From Carnobacterium divergens DSM 20623 (GTDB lineage Bacteria; Bacillota; Bacilli; Lactobacillales; Carnobacteriaceae), in assembly GCF_000744255.1 (NCBI RefSeq), contig NZ_JQLO01000001.1, positions 744,001 to 808,000 of the forward strand: a stretch of DNA of 64,000 nt, in the 5' to 3' direction. The position numbers and the translations under genes are program-made. The notes beneath the pieces are model-generated. The model searched no databases, was not told where the DNA came from, and saw only the letters and a list, made by a program, of their open reading frames with translations. Positions 35,478-44,349 of the stretch are shown one piece after another. Each line of letters starts with the position of its first letter. The stretch's first letter is position 1.

Positions 35478-35529
35478 TTGACCTATATAGTCTAATTAGA
35501 CTATAATAGATGGAACGGTCTAATTAGAC
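35478..35529 (+). promoter_or_regulatory. Promoter with twin palindromic operators for the esterase-PadR pair
   Basis: TTGACC (35478-35483) and TATAAT (35502-35507) are 18 bases apart. A perfect 20-bp palindrome, left half TATAGTCTAA, spans 35486-35505 and overlaps the -10. A second copy of its core, GTCTAATTAGAC, lies at 35518-35529, 28 bases centre to centre. This layout fits a dimeric repressor, most simply the PadR protein encoded downstream. Confidence 0.75.
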
Positions 35530-35565
35530 TATCTATATATAATGATTGAAAGAAGGAATTAACTA

Positions 35566-36414
35566 ATGATACACTCATTTTTAATGTTGGGACAATCCAA
35601 TATGGCTGGACGAGGATTTATCAAAGAGGTACAACCTATTTATAATGAAAGAATCCAAATGCTTCGTAATGGACGTTGGCAAATGATGACTGAGCCAATT
35701 AACTATGATCGTCCTGTTGCTGGAGTTGGACTAGCAGCTTCATTCGCTGAAGCTTGGTGTGAGAAGAATAAAGAAGATCAAATAGGTTTAATTCCTTGTG
35801 CTGAAGGCGGCAGTATAATAGATGAATGGCATCCAGATGGAATTCTATTTCGTCATGCCATTAGCCAAGCAAAATTTGCGATGGAAAATAGTCAACTAAC
35901 AGGAATCCTTTGGCACCAAGGAGAAAGCGATAGCACTCCAGAGCGTTTTCTAGATTACTATGAAAAGTTATTACATGTTATCAAAGCATTTAGAACAGAG
36001 CTTAATGCTCCTAATCTACCATTAATGATAGGCGGTATGCCTGATTTTTTAGGGAAAAGTGGTTTTGGAATTAGTTGTACAAAACATCATGCAGTTGATC
36101 AAGCCTTGCAAAAAGTTGCTTTTGAACAGGAATATTGTTACTTTGTGACTGCAGCAGAACTGACAGCAAATCCTGATGGAATTCATATCAACGCTCTTTC
36201 ACAACGTCGCTTTGGTTTACGTTACTTCGAGGCCTTTGATAACAGCCGACATGTAATGGAACCGCTAGAAGGTGAAGAAAAAAGATTGGGGAATTTAAGC
36301 AAAAGAGCCTACACCCAAGGGGAAAAAATTTATTTGGCAAGTGTGGAGATGGCATTAGGAACTATTAGTTATCCTGAATTTGAAGCGAAGTTGGGAAATC
36401 TTTTTCGAAAATAA
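35566..36414 (+). CDS. SASA-type (sialate O-acetylesterase/CE6-like) SGNH esterase
   Basis: A 282-residue SGNH-fold esterase. The nucleophile block is GQSNMAG at residues 9-15, the middle block GILWHQGESDS near residue 125, and the catalytic Asp-His pair PDGIH near residue 203. These match the SASA/CE6 family of carbohydrate O-acetylesterases. No signal peptide is present, so it should act in the cytoplasm on an imported acetylated sugar or glycan fragment; the substrate is unknown. A roughly 50-residue helical C-terminal extension is unassigned. It is followed by a PadR regulator gene with a 16-base gap and preceded by twin operators. Confidence 0.82.
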   Translation: MIHSFLMLGQSNMAGRGFIKEVQPIYNERIQMLRNGRWQMMTEPINYDRPVAGVGLAASFAEAWCEKNKEDQIGLIPCAEGGSIIDEWHPDGILFRHAISQAKFAMENSQLTGILWHQGESDSTPERFLDYYEKLLHVIKAFRTELNAPNLPLMIGGMPDFLGKSGFGISCTKHHAVDQALQKVAFEQEYCYFVTAAELTANPDGIHINALSQRRFGLRYFEAFDNSRHVMEPLEGEEKRLGNLSKRAYTQGEKIYLASVEMALGTISYPEFEAKLGNLFRK

Positions 36415-36430
36415 AAGGAGGGTCTGTTTT

Positions 36431-36961
36431 TTGATTCCATTAATTATCTTAGGTCTATTAAAGCAAAATCCAGGCTCGTATGGCTACGAACTCTTAGCCC
36501 TTATGGACTTACGCTACTATAAATATATCGTAAATTATACTAAAGGCTCTTTTTATTATCATTTGCAACAAATGGAAGAAAAGGGACTTATTAATAAGAT
36601 AGAACCGATAGCCGTAAAAAATACCCATGAGGCTCACCACTATGTGATGACTGAATTAGGCGAGAAAGAGTTTGAGAAGTTGATGCATAAGTACGGAACA
36701 AAAACCGATTATGTTAAACTATCATTTTTTGGTGCGATGCTATTTGTTGAGGAATATCCTAGCGAAAAGTTTGAAGAAATTGTAAAAGAGCAACTAACTG
36801 AAACAAAGAACAGAATTAATTTATTAGAACAGTCACTTAAAACCGAGCAGGAGTTGCCAACCTATTTTAGAAAGATGCTAGAAAATTCTAGGTCTCATCA
36901 TATAGTGAATTTAGAATGGTTTGAAGAGATGTTAACTAATGAGGAAATAAATGAAAGTTGA
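36431..36961 (+). CDS. PadR family transcriptional regulator
   Basis: A 176-residue regulator with the PadR winged helix at the N-terminus (IPLIILGLLKQNPGSYGYELL, then TKGSFYYHLQQMEEKGLI) and a C-terminal helical dimerisation domain. I chose TTG 36431, which follows AAAGGAGGG by eight bases and gives the usual PadR N-terminus; an open frame further upstream lies inside the esterase. PadR proteins are ligand-sensitive repressors. It is co-transcribed with the esterase, and autorepression through the operators at 35486-35529 is inference. The inducing ligand is unknown. Confidence 0.88.
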   Translation: MIPLIILGLLKQNPGSYGYELLALMDLRYYKYIVNYTKGSFYYHLQQMEEKGLINKIEPIAVKNTHEAHHYVMTELGEKEFEKLMHKYGTKTDYVKLSFFGAMLFVEEYPSEKFEEIVKEQLTETKNRINLLEQSLKTEQELPTYFRKMLENSRSHHIVNLEWFEEMLTNEEINES

Positions 36962-36974
36962 CTAAATTATACGC

Positions 36975-37022
36975 AAAAAAGCTTGCTGAATTTCAAACTA
37001 ATTGAAATTCAGCAAGCTTTTT
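36975..37022. terminator. Bidirectional terminator between padR and opuAC
   Basis: A perfect stem of about 20 bp (AAAAGCTTGCTGAATTTCAA and its complement) around a 5-base loop, with A and T runs at either side, between convergent genes. Confidence 0.92.
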
Positions 37023-37023
37023 A

Positions 37024-37914
37024 TTATTTTTTTAAATCTTCAATCGAATTGATATTTTCCATATAAGTTGGAACAACTAACCCAAGTTGCGCCCCTTCAA
37101 GATTGGGTCCTAAGTCATCGACTTTATCTTTATAATCTTTGTAAAAGGCTCCAGAAGTACGTGGCAACCATGCAGCGACCATACCATCTGCAGCATCCGT
37201 TGCAACAGATGCCCACATTGGTTGAATTTCCATTGCCTGAATCGTTGTGTCATAGCCTAATTGGTTTAAGACTAGAGCGACCACATTTGTAGAAGCAATT
37301 TCAGAATCCCAAGCAACATAGGTTAATTTTAACTTATGGTTGTCAACTTTTGAAACACCTTTTGTCCATTCAGCTACTGCATCAGGATTTGCTTTAATCC
37401 ATTTTTCAGCAGCTTTTTCAGGATCCATCCCATTGTTGACATCTAACATCACGTCAGACATCTCTTCTGGCGTCCAGTGGAAGCGATCTAGCACCGTGTA
37501 AGCAGAAGGTTCATCTTTTTTTAAACCTTGGCGCACGATCGTATGGATGCTTTCAGCAGTACCGAAAGATTCTTTAGGATCTTTTAAGAATTTTAAATCA
37601 TATTTAGTAAACATCCAGTGAGGCGTCCAACCTGTTACAACAATTGGTCGCTTATCTTTGATTGCTTTTTCAAGTGTACTTGTCATGGCAGCAGAAGAGC
37701 TTGGTTGTAATTGCCAATTTGTTAATTTGTAATCTTCAATCGCTTTATCCGTTGCAGACATAATACCGCCACCTGCATCGATTCCTGTAATCGTGTAATT
37801 GATTTGTTCACCAAGTGGTTTTTTTGCATTATAAGGTTCAAGACCAGTAGCACAACTACTTAATAGAATCAAAAAGGAGGCAGCTAATAACAGCGTCATT
37901 AATTTTTTCATCAT
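37024..37914 (-). CDS. opuAC: Glycine betaine ABC transporter, substrate-binding lipoprotein
   Basis: A 296-residue lipoprotein (signal peptide with LLSSC lipobox) of the OpuAC type. It captures glycine betaine or related compounds outside the cell for uptake as an osmoprotectant. Tryptophans expected for the aromatic ligand cage are present in VVTGWTPHWMF and YVAWDSE. It is the last gene of a three-gene minus-strand operon, 10 bases after opuAB. In lactococcal OpuA this domain is fused to the permease; here it is separate, as in Bacillus. A strong AAGGAGG precedes the start. Confidence 0.92.
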   Translation of the reverse strand: MMKKLMTLLLAASFLILLSSCATGLEPYNAKKPLGEQINYTITGIDAGGGIMSATDKAIEDYKLTNWQLQPSSSAAMTSTLEKAIKDKRPIVVTGWTPHWMFTKYDLKFLKDPKESFGTAESIHTIVRQGLKKDEPSAYTVLDRFHWTPEEMSDVMLDVNNGMDPEKAAEKWIKANPDAVAEWTKGVSKVDNHKLKLTYVAWDSEIASTNVVALVLNQLGYDTTIQAMEIQPMWASVATDAADGMVAAWLPRTSGAFYKDYKDKVDDLGPNLEGAQLGLVVPTYMENINSIEDLKK

Positions 37915-37924
37915 TGATTCCTCC

Positions 37925-38773
37925 TTAGCGAGTTCGTTTATCTTTTGTAAATGCTTGAGTCAAACGGTCTAAAATGATAGCTAAAATAACGATTGCTAAA
38001 CCAGCAGTAAATCCGTTACCAGCGTCATTACGACCAACAGCAAAGTAAACTTTTGTTCCAAGTCCCATTGTTCCAATCATTGAAGCAATAACAACCATTG
38101 AAAGAGCAAGCATGATACTTTGGTTAATCCCAGCCATAATGGTTGATTTTGCGATTGGCAACTCGACTTTAAAAAGTTTTTGCCAACCAGTTGATCCAAA
38201 TGAATCTGCAGCTTCATCTAATTCAGTTGGGACACTACGAATACCTAGGTTTGTCATACGAACAGTTGGAGGCATTGCAAAAATAACAGAAGCAACAACC
38301 CCAGGCACCATTCCAATACCAAAGAAGGCAACAGCAGGAATCAAGTAAACGAAAGCTGGCATTGTTTGCATAAAGTCAAGAATCGGACGGATGATTTTTT
38401 CAGCAATTCTGCTTTTTGACATCCAAATACCAAGAGGTACGCCGATTACTAAGGCAACAAAACTACTTGTTAAGACTAACGTTAAGGTCTGAGTCATATC
38501 ACGCCAGAACCCTAAGTTCCAAATAAACAATAAGCCAAAGAATGAAAAGGCAATTAGTCCCCATTTTTTTCCGTTGCGGTTAACGTAGTAAACGCATGCT
38601 ACAACAAGGACGATAAACAGCCAAATTGGTAAAATATCAAAGACCCATTGGAAAACGCTAGCGATGCTTGCGATAATCACGGAAATTACATTAAAGAATC
38701 CTTCAAATTTTGTTAAGTTTTCAACGAGTGAATCAATCCAATCAGCGATTGGAATCATTGGTATATTAGACAT
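37925..38773 (-). CDS. opuAB: Glycine betaine ABC transporter, permease
   Basis: A 282-residue inner-membrane permease with about seven hydrophobic segments and the EAA loop ELDEAADSFGSTGWQKLFKVELP, which docks on the ATPase. It forms the OpuA channel with OpuAA and OpuAC. I chose the ATG at 38773, with GAGGT eight bases upstream. This overlaps the end of opuAA by eight bases, so translation is coupled. Confidence 0.93.
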   Translation of the reverse strand: MSNIPMIPIADWIDSLVENLTKFEGFFNVISVIIASIASVFQWVFDILPIWLFIVLVVACVYYVNRNGKKWGLIAFSFFGLLFIWNLGFWRDMTQTLTLVLTSSFVALVIGVPLGIWMSKSRIAEKIIRPILDFMQTMPAFVYLIPAVAFFGIGMVPGVVASVIFAMPPTVRMTNLGIRSVPTELDEAADSFGSTGWQKLFKVELPIAKSTIMAGINQSIMLALSMVVIASMIGTMGLGTKVYFAVGRNDAGNGFTAGLAIVILAIILDRLTQAFTKDKRTR

Positions 38774-39959
38774 GTTGTGGTACCTCATTTCCTGCTAACG
38801 CAGCCAGAACAGAACCGCGCACAATTATTCCTTTAAGTTTGTTATTTTCAATAACGGCCATTGGAACCGCCATAGTTGAAACAGTGTCCATCAAATCAGC
38901 GATAGGTGTATCTGGTTCAGTTGTTACGATGTCACGGTGAATGATTTCTTCAAGCGACGATTTCTTTTCATTGATTAAATCTAAGACTTCTTTAGCATGA
39001 ACCATTCCAATTAACTCACGATGACGATTGACAACAAAAATACTTGAGATGCTTTCTTCACGCATGCGTTTTAAGGCAACACGAGGTCCATCTTTTTCGA
39101 TTGAAATAGTAGACGGGCGAATCATCACATTGCTTGCTGTAAAGACTTTAGAGCGATCCACATCTTCGATAAATTTCTCAACATAGTCGTTTTCAGGACT
39201 CGTTAAGATATCTTCAGGAGTACCGGTTTGAACAACAGCACCATCGCGCATAATCATAATACGATCGCCGATTCTTAAGGCTTCATTTAAGTCATGAGTG
39301 ATAAAAATAATTGTTTTTTGAACAGTACTTTGTAATTCTAACAATTGATTTTGCATTTCTTTTCGGTTTAATGGATCTAAGGCAGAGAAGGCTTCATCCA
39401 TCAATAAAATATCTGGGTTATTCGCTAATGCTCTTGCAAGACCAACACGTTGTTGCATCCCACCTGATAATTGGTCTGGGTATTGTTCCCCATAGCCATT
39501 TAAGCCAACTAAATCCAACGCTTCATTGGCACGTTGTGTGCGTTCGCTTTTATCAATATCTTGAATTTCTAAGCCATATTCTGTATTTTTTAAAATAGTA
39601 CGATTTGGAAACAAGCCGAAGTTCTGGAAAACCATACTCATACTTTTACGACGAGTTTCGCGTAAGGTCTTTTTATCCATATTGACTAAGTCAACATCAT
39701 CTAAATAAATATCGCCAGATGTTGGTTCAATCAGACGATTTAGCAGACGAATCAAGGTTGATTTCCCACTACCTGACAATCCCATAATTACAAAAATCTC
39801 GCCTTCTTCAACGTTGAAACTTACGTTATCAACCCCGATAGTAGCGCCTGTTTCTTTTAAGATGTCTTTCTTAGACTGACCATCTTTTAACATCGAAAGT
39901 GCTTTAGCGCTTTTTTTTCCAAATACTTTGGTAAGATGTTCAACTTTAATTTTTGACAA
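38766..39959 (-). CDS. opuAA: Glycine betaine ABC transporter, ATPase with CBS domains
   Basis: A 397-residue ATPase: Walker A GLSGSGKST near residue 58, Q-loop, signature LSGGMQQRVG, Walker B LLMDEAFSALD, H-loop ITHD. A C-terminal tandem CBS pair (about 275-390) follows, which in OpuA of relatives senses ionic strength or cyclic di-AMP; sensing here is inference from family. The start is TTG at 39959, preceded by AAGGAGG with an eight-base spacer. It is the first gene of the opuA operon. Confidence 0.93.
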   Translation of the reverse strand: MSKIKVEHLTKVFGKKSAKALSMLKDGQSKKDILKETGATIGVDNVSFNVEEGEIFVIMGLSGSGKSTLIRLLNRLIEPTSGDIYLDDVDLVNMDKKTLRETRRKSMSMVFQNFGLFPNRTILKNTEYGLEIQDIDKSERTQRANEALDLVGLNGYGEQYPDQLSGGMQQRVGLARALANNPDILLMDEAFSALDPLNRKEMQNQLLELQSTVQKTIIFITHDLNEALRIGDRIMIMRDGAVVQTGTPEDILTSPENDYVEKFIEDVDRSKVFTASNVMIRPSTISIEKDGPRVALKRMREESISSIFVVNRHRELIGMVHAKEVLDLINEKKSSLEEIIHRDIVTTEPDTPIADLMDTVSTMAVPMAVIENNKLKGIIVRGSVLAALAGNEVPQHV

Positions 39960-40160
39960 AACAATTTCCTCCTTTTTTAATCAAACACTGTAGTTTAATT
40001 AAAACACGATACGAACAAAATGAAATGACAATGACCTAGAAGACAAGGAAGTATTTCCCTGCAGTAAATCAAAATGATTAAGCTCTTTTTGTTATTTCGG
40101 TTTCAATTAATCTGTTTTGTACATTGAAAATGCCCTGATTTAAAAAGCATGTCTATTATT

Positions 40161-40190
40161 CTAACATTAAATAAAAGAAAATGAAAACTG
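40161..40190 (-). promoter_or_regulatory. Candidate opuA promoter
   Basis: On the minus strand TTTTCA and TAGAAT are separated by about 18 bases, giving a leader of roughly 200 bases before opuAA. The rest of the 39960-40382 gap is AT-rich. It contains a GAAAAC/GTTTTC inverted repeat near 40180-40202 and no gene that I can support. Confidence 0.35.
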
Positions 40191-40382
40191 ATTTGTTTTC
40201 AAAAAAAGCTTGAAAAGTCGGGTTATCCGCATTGTAGTAGTCGTTAGAAAGAATTTAAAAAAAATTTTATTTTCACGAAGAAACCGCTTACCTTAATAAA
40301 GAAAAAGTTGTTTTTCTACTATTAAAATTGTATTCTAAAAAAGAATGACGGGTTTAATAAAAGGGTGGAGGTGAAAGAAAAC

Positions 40383-41048
40383 GTGACGAATAAAATAAAA
40401 AAACAAATTTTAGAGGATACAAAAGAGTTTGTCTTTCAAACGCTAAATAACGAAAAAAGCGGACATGATTGGTTTCATATTCAACGAGTGGTAAATTTGA
40501 CTAAACAAATTGCACAGCAAGAAGCAAGACAGGTAGATGCTTTTGTTTGTGAAATGGCCGCATTACTTCATGATATACCTGATGAAAAACTTAACGTAAC
40601 GCCAGAAATCGGGAAACAACGAGTGGAACATTGGTTGAAGCGTCAAAAGCTAGCGTTAGTAGATCAAACAGCTATTTTAACGATAGTTTTAAACCTTTCT
40701 TATAAAGGTGGAACGAACAAAGTACAGTTAGAAACCATTGAAGGGAAAATTGTTCAAGACGCAGATCGATTGGATGCAATGGGAGCCATAGGGATTGCTA
40801 GAACAATGATTTATTCAGGGCATCATGGTCGACCTATGCACGACCCGGCAAAGCAACCAAGAACGAACATGACGTTAGCAGAATATCGCTCTAACGAAGA
40901 TACGGCGATTATGCATTTTTATGAAAAGTTATTAAAGTTAAAAGATACCATGAATACAACTACTGGAAAAAAATTAGCCAATGAAAGACATTTGTATATG
41001 GAAAACTATTTAAAAGAGTTTTTTGCAGAATGGAATGGCGAAAAGTAG
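40383..41048 (+). CDS. HD-domain phosphohydrolase (YedJ/YpgQ-like)
   Basis: A 221-residue helical hydrolase. The metal-binding HD-domain residues are visible as GHDWFHIQRV, LLHDIPDEK and the downstream QDADRLDAMGAIGIAR. Relatives act as metal-dependent pyrophosphohydrolases or phosphohydrolases on nucleotides; the substrate here is unknown. The start is set at GTG 40383, eight bases after GGAGGTGA; the GTG at 40365 lies within that ribosome site. It is monocistronic, with a terminator downstream. Confidence 0.85.
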   Translation: MTNKIKKQILEDTKEFVFQTLNNEKSGHDWFHIQRVVNLTKQIAQQEARQVDAFVCEMAALLHDIPDEKLNVTPEIGKQRVEHWLKRQKLALVDQTAILTIVLNLSYKGGTNKVQLETIEGKIVQDADRLDAMGAIGIARTMIYSGHHGRPMHDPAKQPRTNMTLAEYRSNEDTAIMHFYEKLLKLKDTMNTTTGKKLANERHLYMENYLKEFFAEWNGEK

Positions 41049-41062
41049 CAAATTCTAGAATT

Positions 41063-41097
41063 AACTTGTTTCTATATTATGATAGAAGCAAGTTTTT
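41063..41097 (+). terminator. Terminator after the HD-domain gene
   Basis: AACTTGTTTCTAT pairs with ATAGAAGCAAGTT (one wobble) and is followed by five T. Confidence 0.85.
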
Positions 41098-41298
41098 ATT
41101 TTATGAGTGTAGTGAATAAATAGAATGATTATACATATCAACTATTTTTGATTAAGCAACTGTTGGAAAAGCTTTACACATCAATGGTTCACTTAAATAA
41201 GTCTGTTGAAACAGTAAAAGAATAGAAAGTAAAGGCTTACAATAAGATGGGTTTTTAGTTAGAAAACGAGGTTAATAAACTAGTTTTTTTGTGGGTTG

Positions 41299-41334
41299 TG
41301 ATACAATAAACATGAGTAGAACATGCATACTCAT
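41299..41334 (+). promoter_or_regulatory. Extended -10 promoter and inverted repeat upstream of the YfcC carrier gene
   Basis: TGATACAAT (41299-41307) is an extended -10 element. Just downstream, ATGAGTA (41312-41318) and TACTCAT (41328-41334) form an inverted repeat with a 9-base spacer at the expected start site, a plausible repressor site. The rest of 41098-41298 shows no gene. Confidence 0.5.
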
Positions 41335-41369
41335 TCAATCAATTCCGAACCACAAAAGGAGGAAGGCAA

Positions 41370-42860
41370 GTGAATAAGAAAAAATTTACGATGCCCACAT
41401 CGTATACCGTTTTATTTTTAATTATTGTGGCAATTGCTATTTTAACTTGGTTGATCCCATCGGGTGCTTATGAGACCACTAAAGCAGGCAATATTATTGC
41501 AGGAACTTATCATCAAACTGCTTCTCATCCACAAGGATTATGGGATATTTTTATGGCACCAATTAGAGGGATGCTAGGAACTGAAACAACGCCAGGCGCA
41601 ATGGAAATTTCATTTTTTATTATTGTAATTGGTGGCTTTTTAGGGGTTATTACAAAAACAGGAGCATTGGACGCGGGAATTAGTTCAGTGGTAAAAAATA
41701 ATAAGGGACGTGAAAAACGTCTTATTCCCATTTTAATGATTTTATTTGCATTAGGCGGTACCTCATTTGGAATGGCAGAAGAGACAATGGCCTTTTATCC
41801 GTTGTTGATTCCAGTCATGATTGCAGTAGGCTTTGACTCCATTGTAGCGGTTGGAATTGTGTTAATTGGTTCACAAATTGGATGTTTGGCCTCAACAACA
41901 AACCCCTTTGCAACAGGTGTGGCTTCACAAGCATTAGGAATTAGTCCAGGAGATGGCATTATTTGGCGGATTCTTTTATTGGTAGTGACCTTGTCTGCTG
42001 GAATTATTTATGTGTATCGTTACGCATCAAAAATCGAAAAAAATCCAGAAGCTTCTCTAATGTATCATCAACGAGAAGCTGATTTAGAACATTTTAAAAT
42101 CAATGAAAATATGGAAAGTATTACACCAAAACAAAAAAAAGTATTAACTCTTTTTATTTTAACTTTTGTTATTATGATTTTTGGTCTGATTCCGTGGTCA
42201 TCGATTAATCCAAAATGGACCATTTTTGAAACTTTTAATACATGGTTAACGAACCTTCCATTATTGGGGGCATTAATTGGAAAAGATATCGCTCCTTTTG
42301 GAACGTGGTATTTTACTGAAATTACAATGCTGATGTTTTTAATGGCAGTTATTATTGGAATTGTTTATCGTATGAAAGAGGAAGATTTTGTTTCAACTTT
42401 TATTAGTGGTGCAGGGGAATTACTGGGGGTCGCTTTAATTTGTGCGATTGCAAGAGGGATTCAAGTGGTAATGAACGACGGAATGATAACAGCGACTGTT
42501 TTACATTGGGGCGAACAAGGACTAAGTGGCTTATCTTCAGTTGTCTTTATTGTGCTAACCTTTATTTTCTATATTCCAATGTCTTTCTTAATTCCTTCTA
42601 CTTCTGGCTTAGCAGCAGCTACAATGGGGATTATTGGACCAATGGGGAATTTTGCTGGTGTGCCAGAGCATTTGGTTGTAACGGCTTATCAAGCAGGTTC
42701 AGGTATTGTGAACTTAATTACACCAACGTCAGGGGTTGTCATGGGTGGTTTGGCTTTAGCAAGGGTTGACTTGACGATTTGGTTGAAATTTATGGTAAAA
42801 TTAATTGTCATCTTGTTTATTTTGACTTGTATCGTACTAAGCATTGCAGCAGTGATGTAA
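41370..42860 (+). CDS. YfcC family membrane carrier (C4-dicarboxylate/amino-acid carrier superfamily)
   Basis: A 496-residue transporter with about twelve hydrophobic segments. Family patterns include WLIPSGAYE at the first periplasmic loop, GTSFGMAEET and the C-terminal LITPTSGVVMGGLALA. YfcC proteins belong with DcuC/ArcD-like carriers and are annotated for amino acids, dicarboxylates or small peptides without firm proof. The adjacent dipeptidase gene pepV, 39 bases downstream, suggests that the substrate is a dipeptide or an amino acid released from one; this is inference. A strong AGGAGG precedes the GTG start. Confidence 0.85.
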   Translation: MNKKKFTMPTSYTVLFLIIVAIAILTWLIPSGAYETTKAGNIIAGTYHQTASHPQGLWDIFMAPIRGMLGTETTPGAMEISFFIIVIGGFLGVITKTGALDAGISSVVKNNKGREKRLIPILMILFALGGTSFGMAEETMAFYPLLIPVMIAVGFDSIVAVGIVLIGSQIGCLASTTNPFATGVASQALGISPGDGIIWRILLLVVTLSAGIIYVYRYASKIEKNPEASLMYHQREADLEHFKINENMESITPKQKKVLTLFILTFVIMIFGLIPWSSINPKWTIFETFNTWLTNLPLLGALIGKDIAPFGTWYFTEITMLMFLMAVIIGIVYRMKEEDFVSTFISGAGELLGVALICAIARGIQVVMNDGMITATVLHWGEQGLSGLSSVVFIVLTFIFYIPMSFLIPSTSGLAAATMGIIGPMGNFAGVPEHLVVTAYQAGSGIVNLITPTSGVVMGGLALARVDLTIWLKFMVKLIVILFILTCIVLSIAAVM

Positions 42861-42899
42861 GTACGAATCTTAAAAAATAATGGAAAGAAGGGCTAAATT

Positions 42900-44237
42900 G
42901 TGAAATCATTTGTTACAAAAGAACACCAAGCAGCTTGTATTGAAACCATTCAAACATTAATTAGTTACCCATCTTATTTAAGAGAAACGAATACTGAAGG
43001 CACCTTATTTGGTAAGGACATTCAAAAGGTATTAGAAAAAACATTGGACATTTGTCAAGATCTAGGGTTTAAAACCTATCTAGATCCAGAAGGCTATTAT
43101 GGATATGCAGATTATGGAGATGGAAAAGAAATTTTAGCCGTTCTTTGTCATTTAGATGTTGTGCCACCAGGCAATGAAGAGTTATGGGAAACACCAGCAT
43201 TTGAAGGTGTGATTCGTGATGACTTTTTATTTGGACGTGGTTCACAAGACGATAAAGGGCCAGCGATGGCAGCTCTTTATGGAATGAAAGCCTTGATTGA
43301 TGCAGAAGTTGAATTTGATAAACGAATTCGCTTTATCTTTGGAACGGATGAAGAAAACTTATGGCGATGTATGGATAAATACAATGAAAAAGAAGAAAAA
43401 GCAGTAATGGGTTTTGCACCAGACGCTGAATTTCCTTTAACGTTTGCTGAAAAAGGTTTGTTACAAGTAAAACTAAAAGGCAAAGGATCAAAGGGTATTG
43501 CAGTGGCATGTGGAGATGCATTAAACGTTGTTCCAGCAGAAGCACGATACAAAGGTCCACTTAAAGAAGCATTGAAATCCGAACTTGAAAAATTAGGATT
43601 TAACTATAAGATGGAAAATGAAACTGTGGTGGTTTTAGGGAAATCCATTCATTCAAAAGATGCAAATCAAGGAATCAATGCCGTTACTCGTTTAGCAATG
43701 GCTCTTCAAATGATTACAAAATCAGAAGCCATTGATTTTATTGCAAATGAAGTCAAGGAAGATGCACGTGGAATCAAGCTATTTGGCGAAGTAGAAGATA
43801 ACGCTTCTGGTATTTTGACCTTCAACGTTGCTTCTTTAAATGTAGATGAAAACGAGTCCGTAATTGGTATTGATATTCGCATTCCAGTAACTGTTAACAA
43901 AGACGAGATCGTTGCAACACTTACGGAAGTAGCGAAAAAGTATCATCTCAAATATGAAGAATTTGATTATCTAGCGTCACTTTATGTACCGTTAGAATCA
44001 ACGTTAGTTGAAACATTATTAGGCGTATATCGTGATAAAACAGGGGATTTCTCAGATCCAATGACGTCAGGCGGAGCAACTTTTGCTAGAACAATGGATA
44101 ATTGTGTGGCATTTGGTGCGGTTTTCCCAGATTCTCCGATTACTTTTCATGAAGCAAATGAAAAAATGTCCTTGCGAGATATCTATGGAGCTATGGACAT
44201 TTACGCGGAGGCAATTTATCGTTTGGCAGGCAAGTAA
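42900..44237 (+). CDS. pepV: M20 family dipeptidase PepV
   Basis: A 445-residue zinc dipeptidase of the PepV type, which cleaves a broad set of dipeptides in the cytoplasm and some beta-alanyl peptides. Metal ligands appear in LCHLDVVPPG, GRGSQDDKGP and FGTDEE, and the terminal histidine in the PITFHEANE region. It starts with GTG at 42900. It is the second gene after the YfcC carrier and is followed by a terminator, so the two form an operon for peptide use. Confidence 0.94.
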   Translation: MKSFVTKEHQAACIETIQTLISYPSYLRETNTEGTLFGKDIQKVLEKTLDICQDLGFKTYLDPEGYYGYADYGDGKEILAVLCHLDVVPPGNEELWETPAFEGVIRDDFLFGRGSQDDKGPAMAALYGMKALIDAEVEFDKRIRFIFGTDEENLWRCMDKYNEKEEKAVMGFAPDAEFPLTFAEKGLLQVKLKGKGSKGIAVACGDALNVVPAEARYKGPLKEALKSELEKLGFNYKMENETVVVLGKSIHSKDANQGINAVTRLAMALQMITKSEAIDFIANEVKEDARGIKLFGEVEDNASGILTFNVASLNVDENESVIGIDIRIPVTVNKDEIVATLTEVAKKYHLKYEEFDYLASLYVPLESTLVETLLGVYRDKTGDFSDPMTSGGATFARTMDNCVAFGAVFPDSPITFHEANEKMSLRDIYGAMDIYAEAIYRLAGK

Positions 44238-44244
44238 ACTTTTG

Positions 44245-44275
44245 AGACTAGAAGATTTTTCTTCTAGTCTTTTTT
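44245..44275 (+). terminator. Terminator after pepV
   Basis: AGACTAGAAG (44245-44254) pairs perfectly with CTTCTAGTCT (44261-44270), followed by five more T. Confidence 0.92.
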
Positions 44276-44349
44276 CATAAAAATTTTCTAATTTAAGGCA
44301 ACATGATATACTAAAATAAAAGAAATTTGTATGGAGAGAGGTGTAAGGC

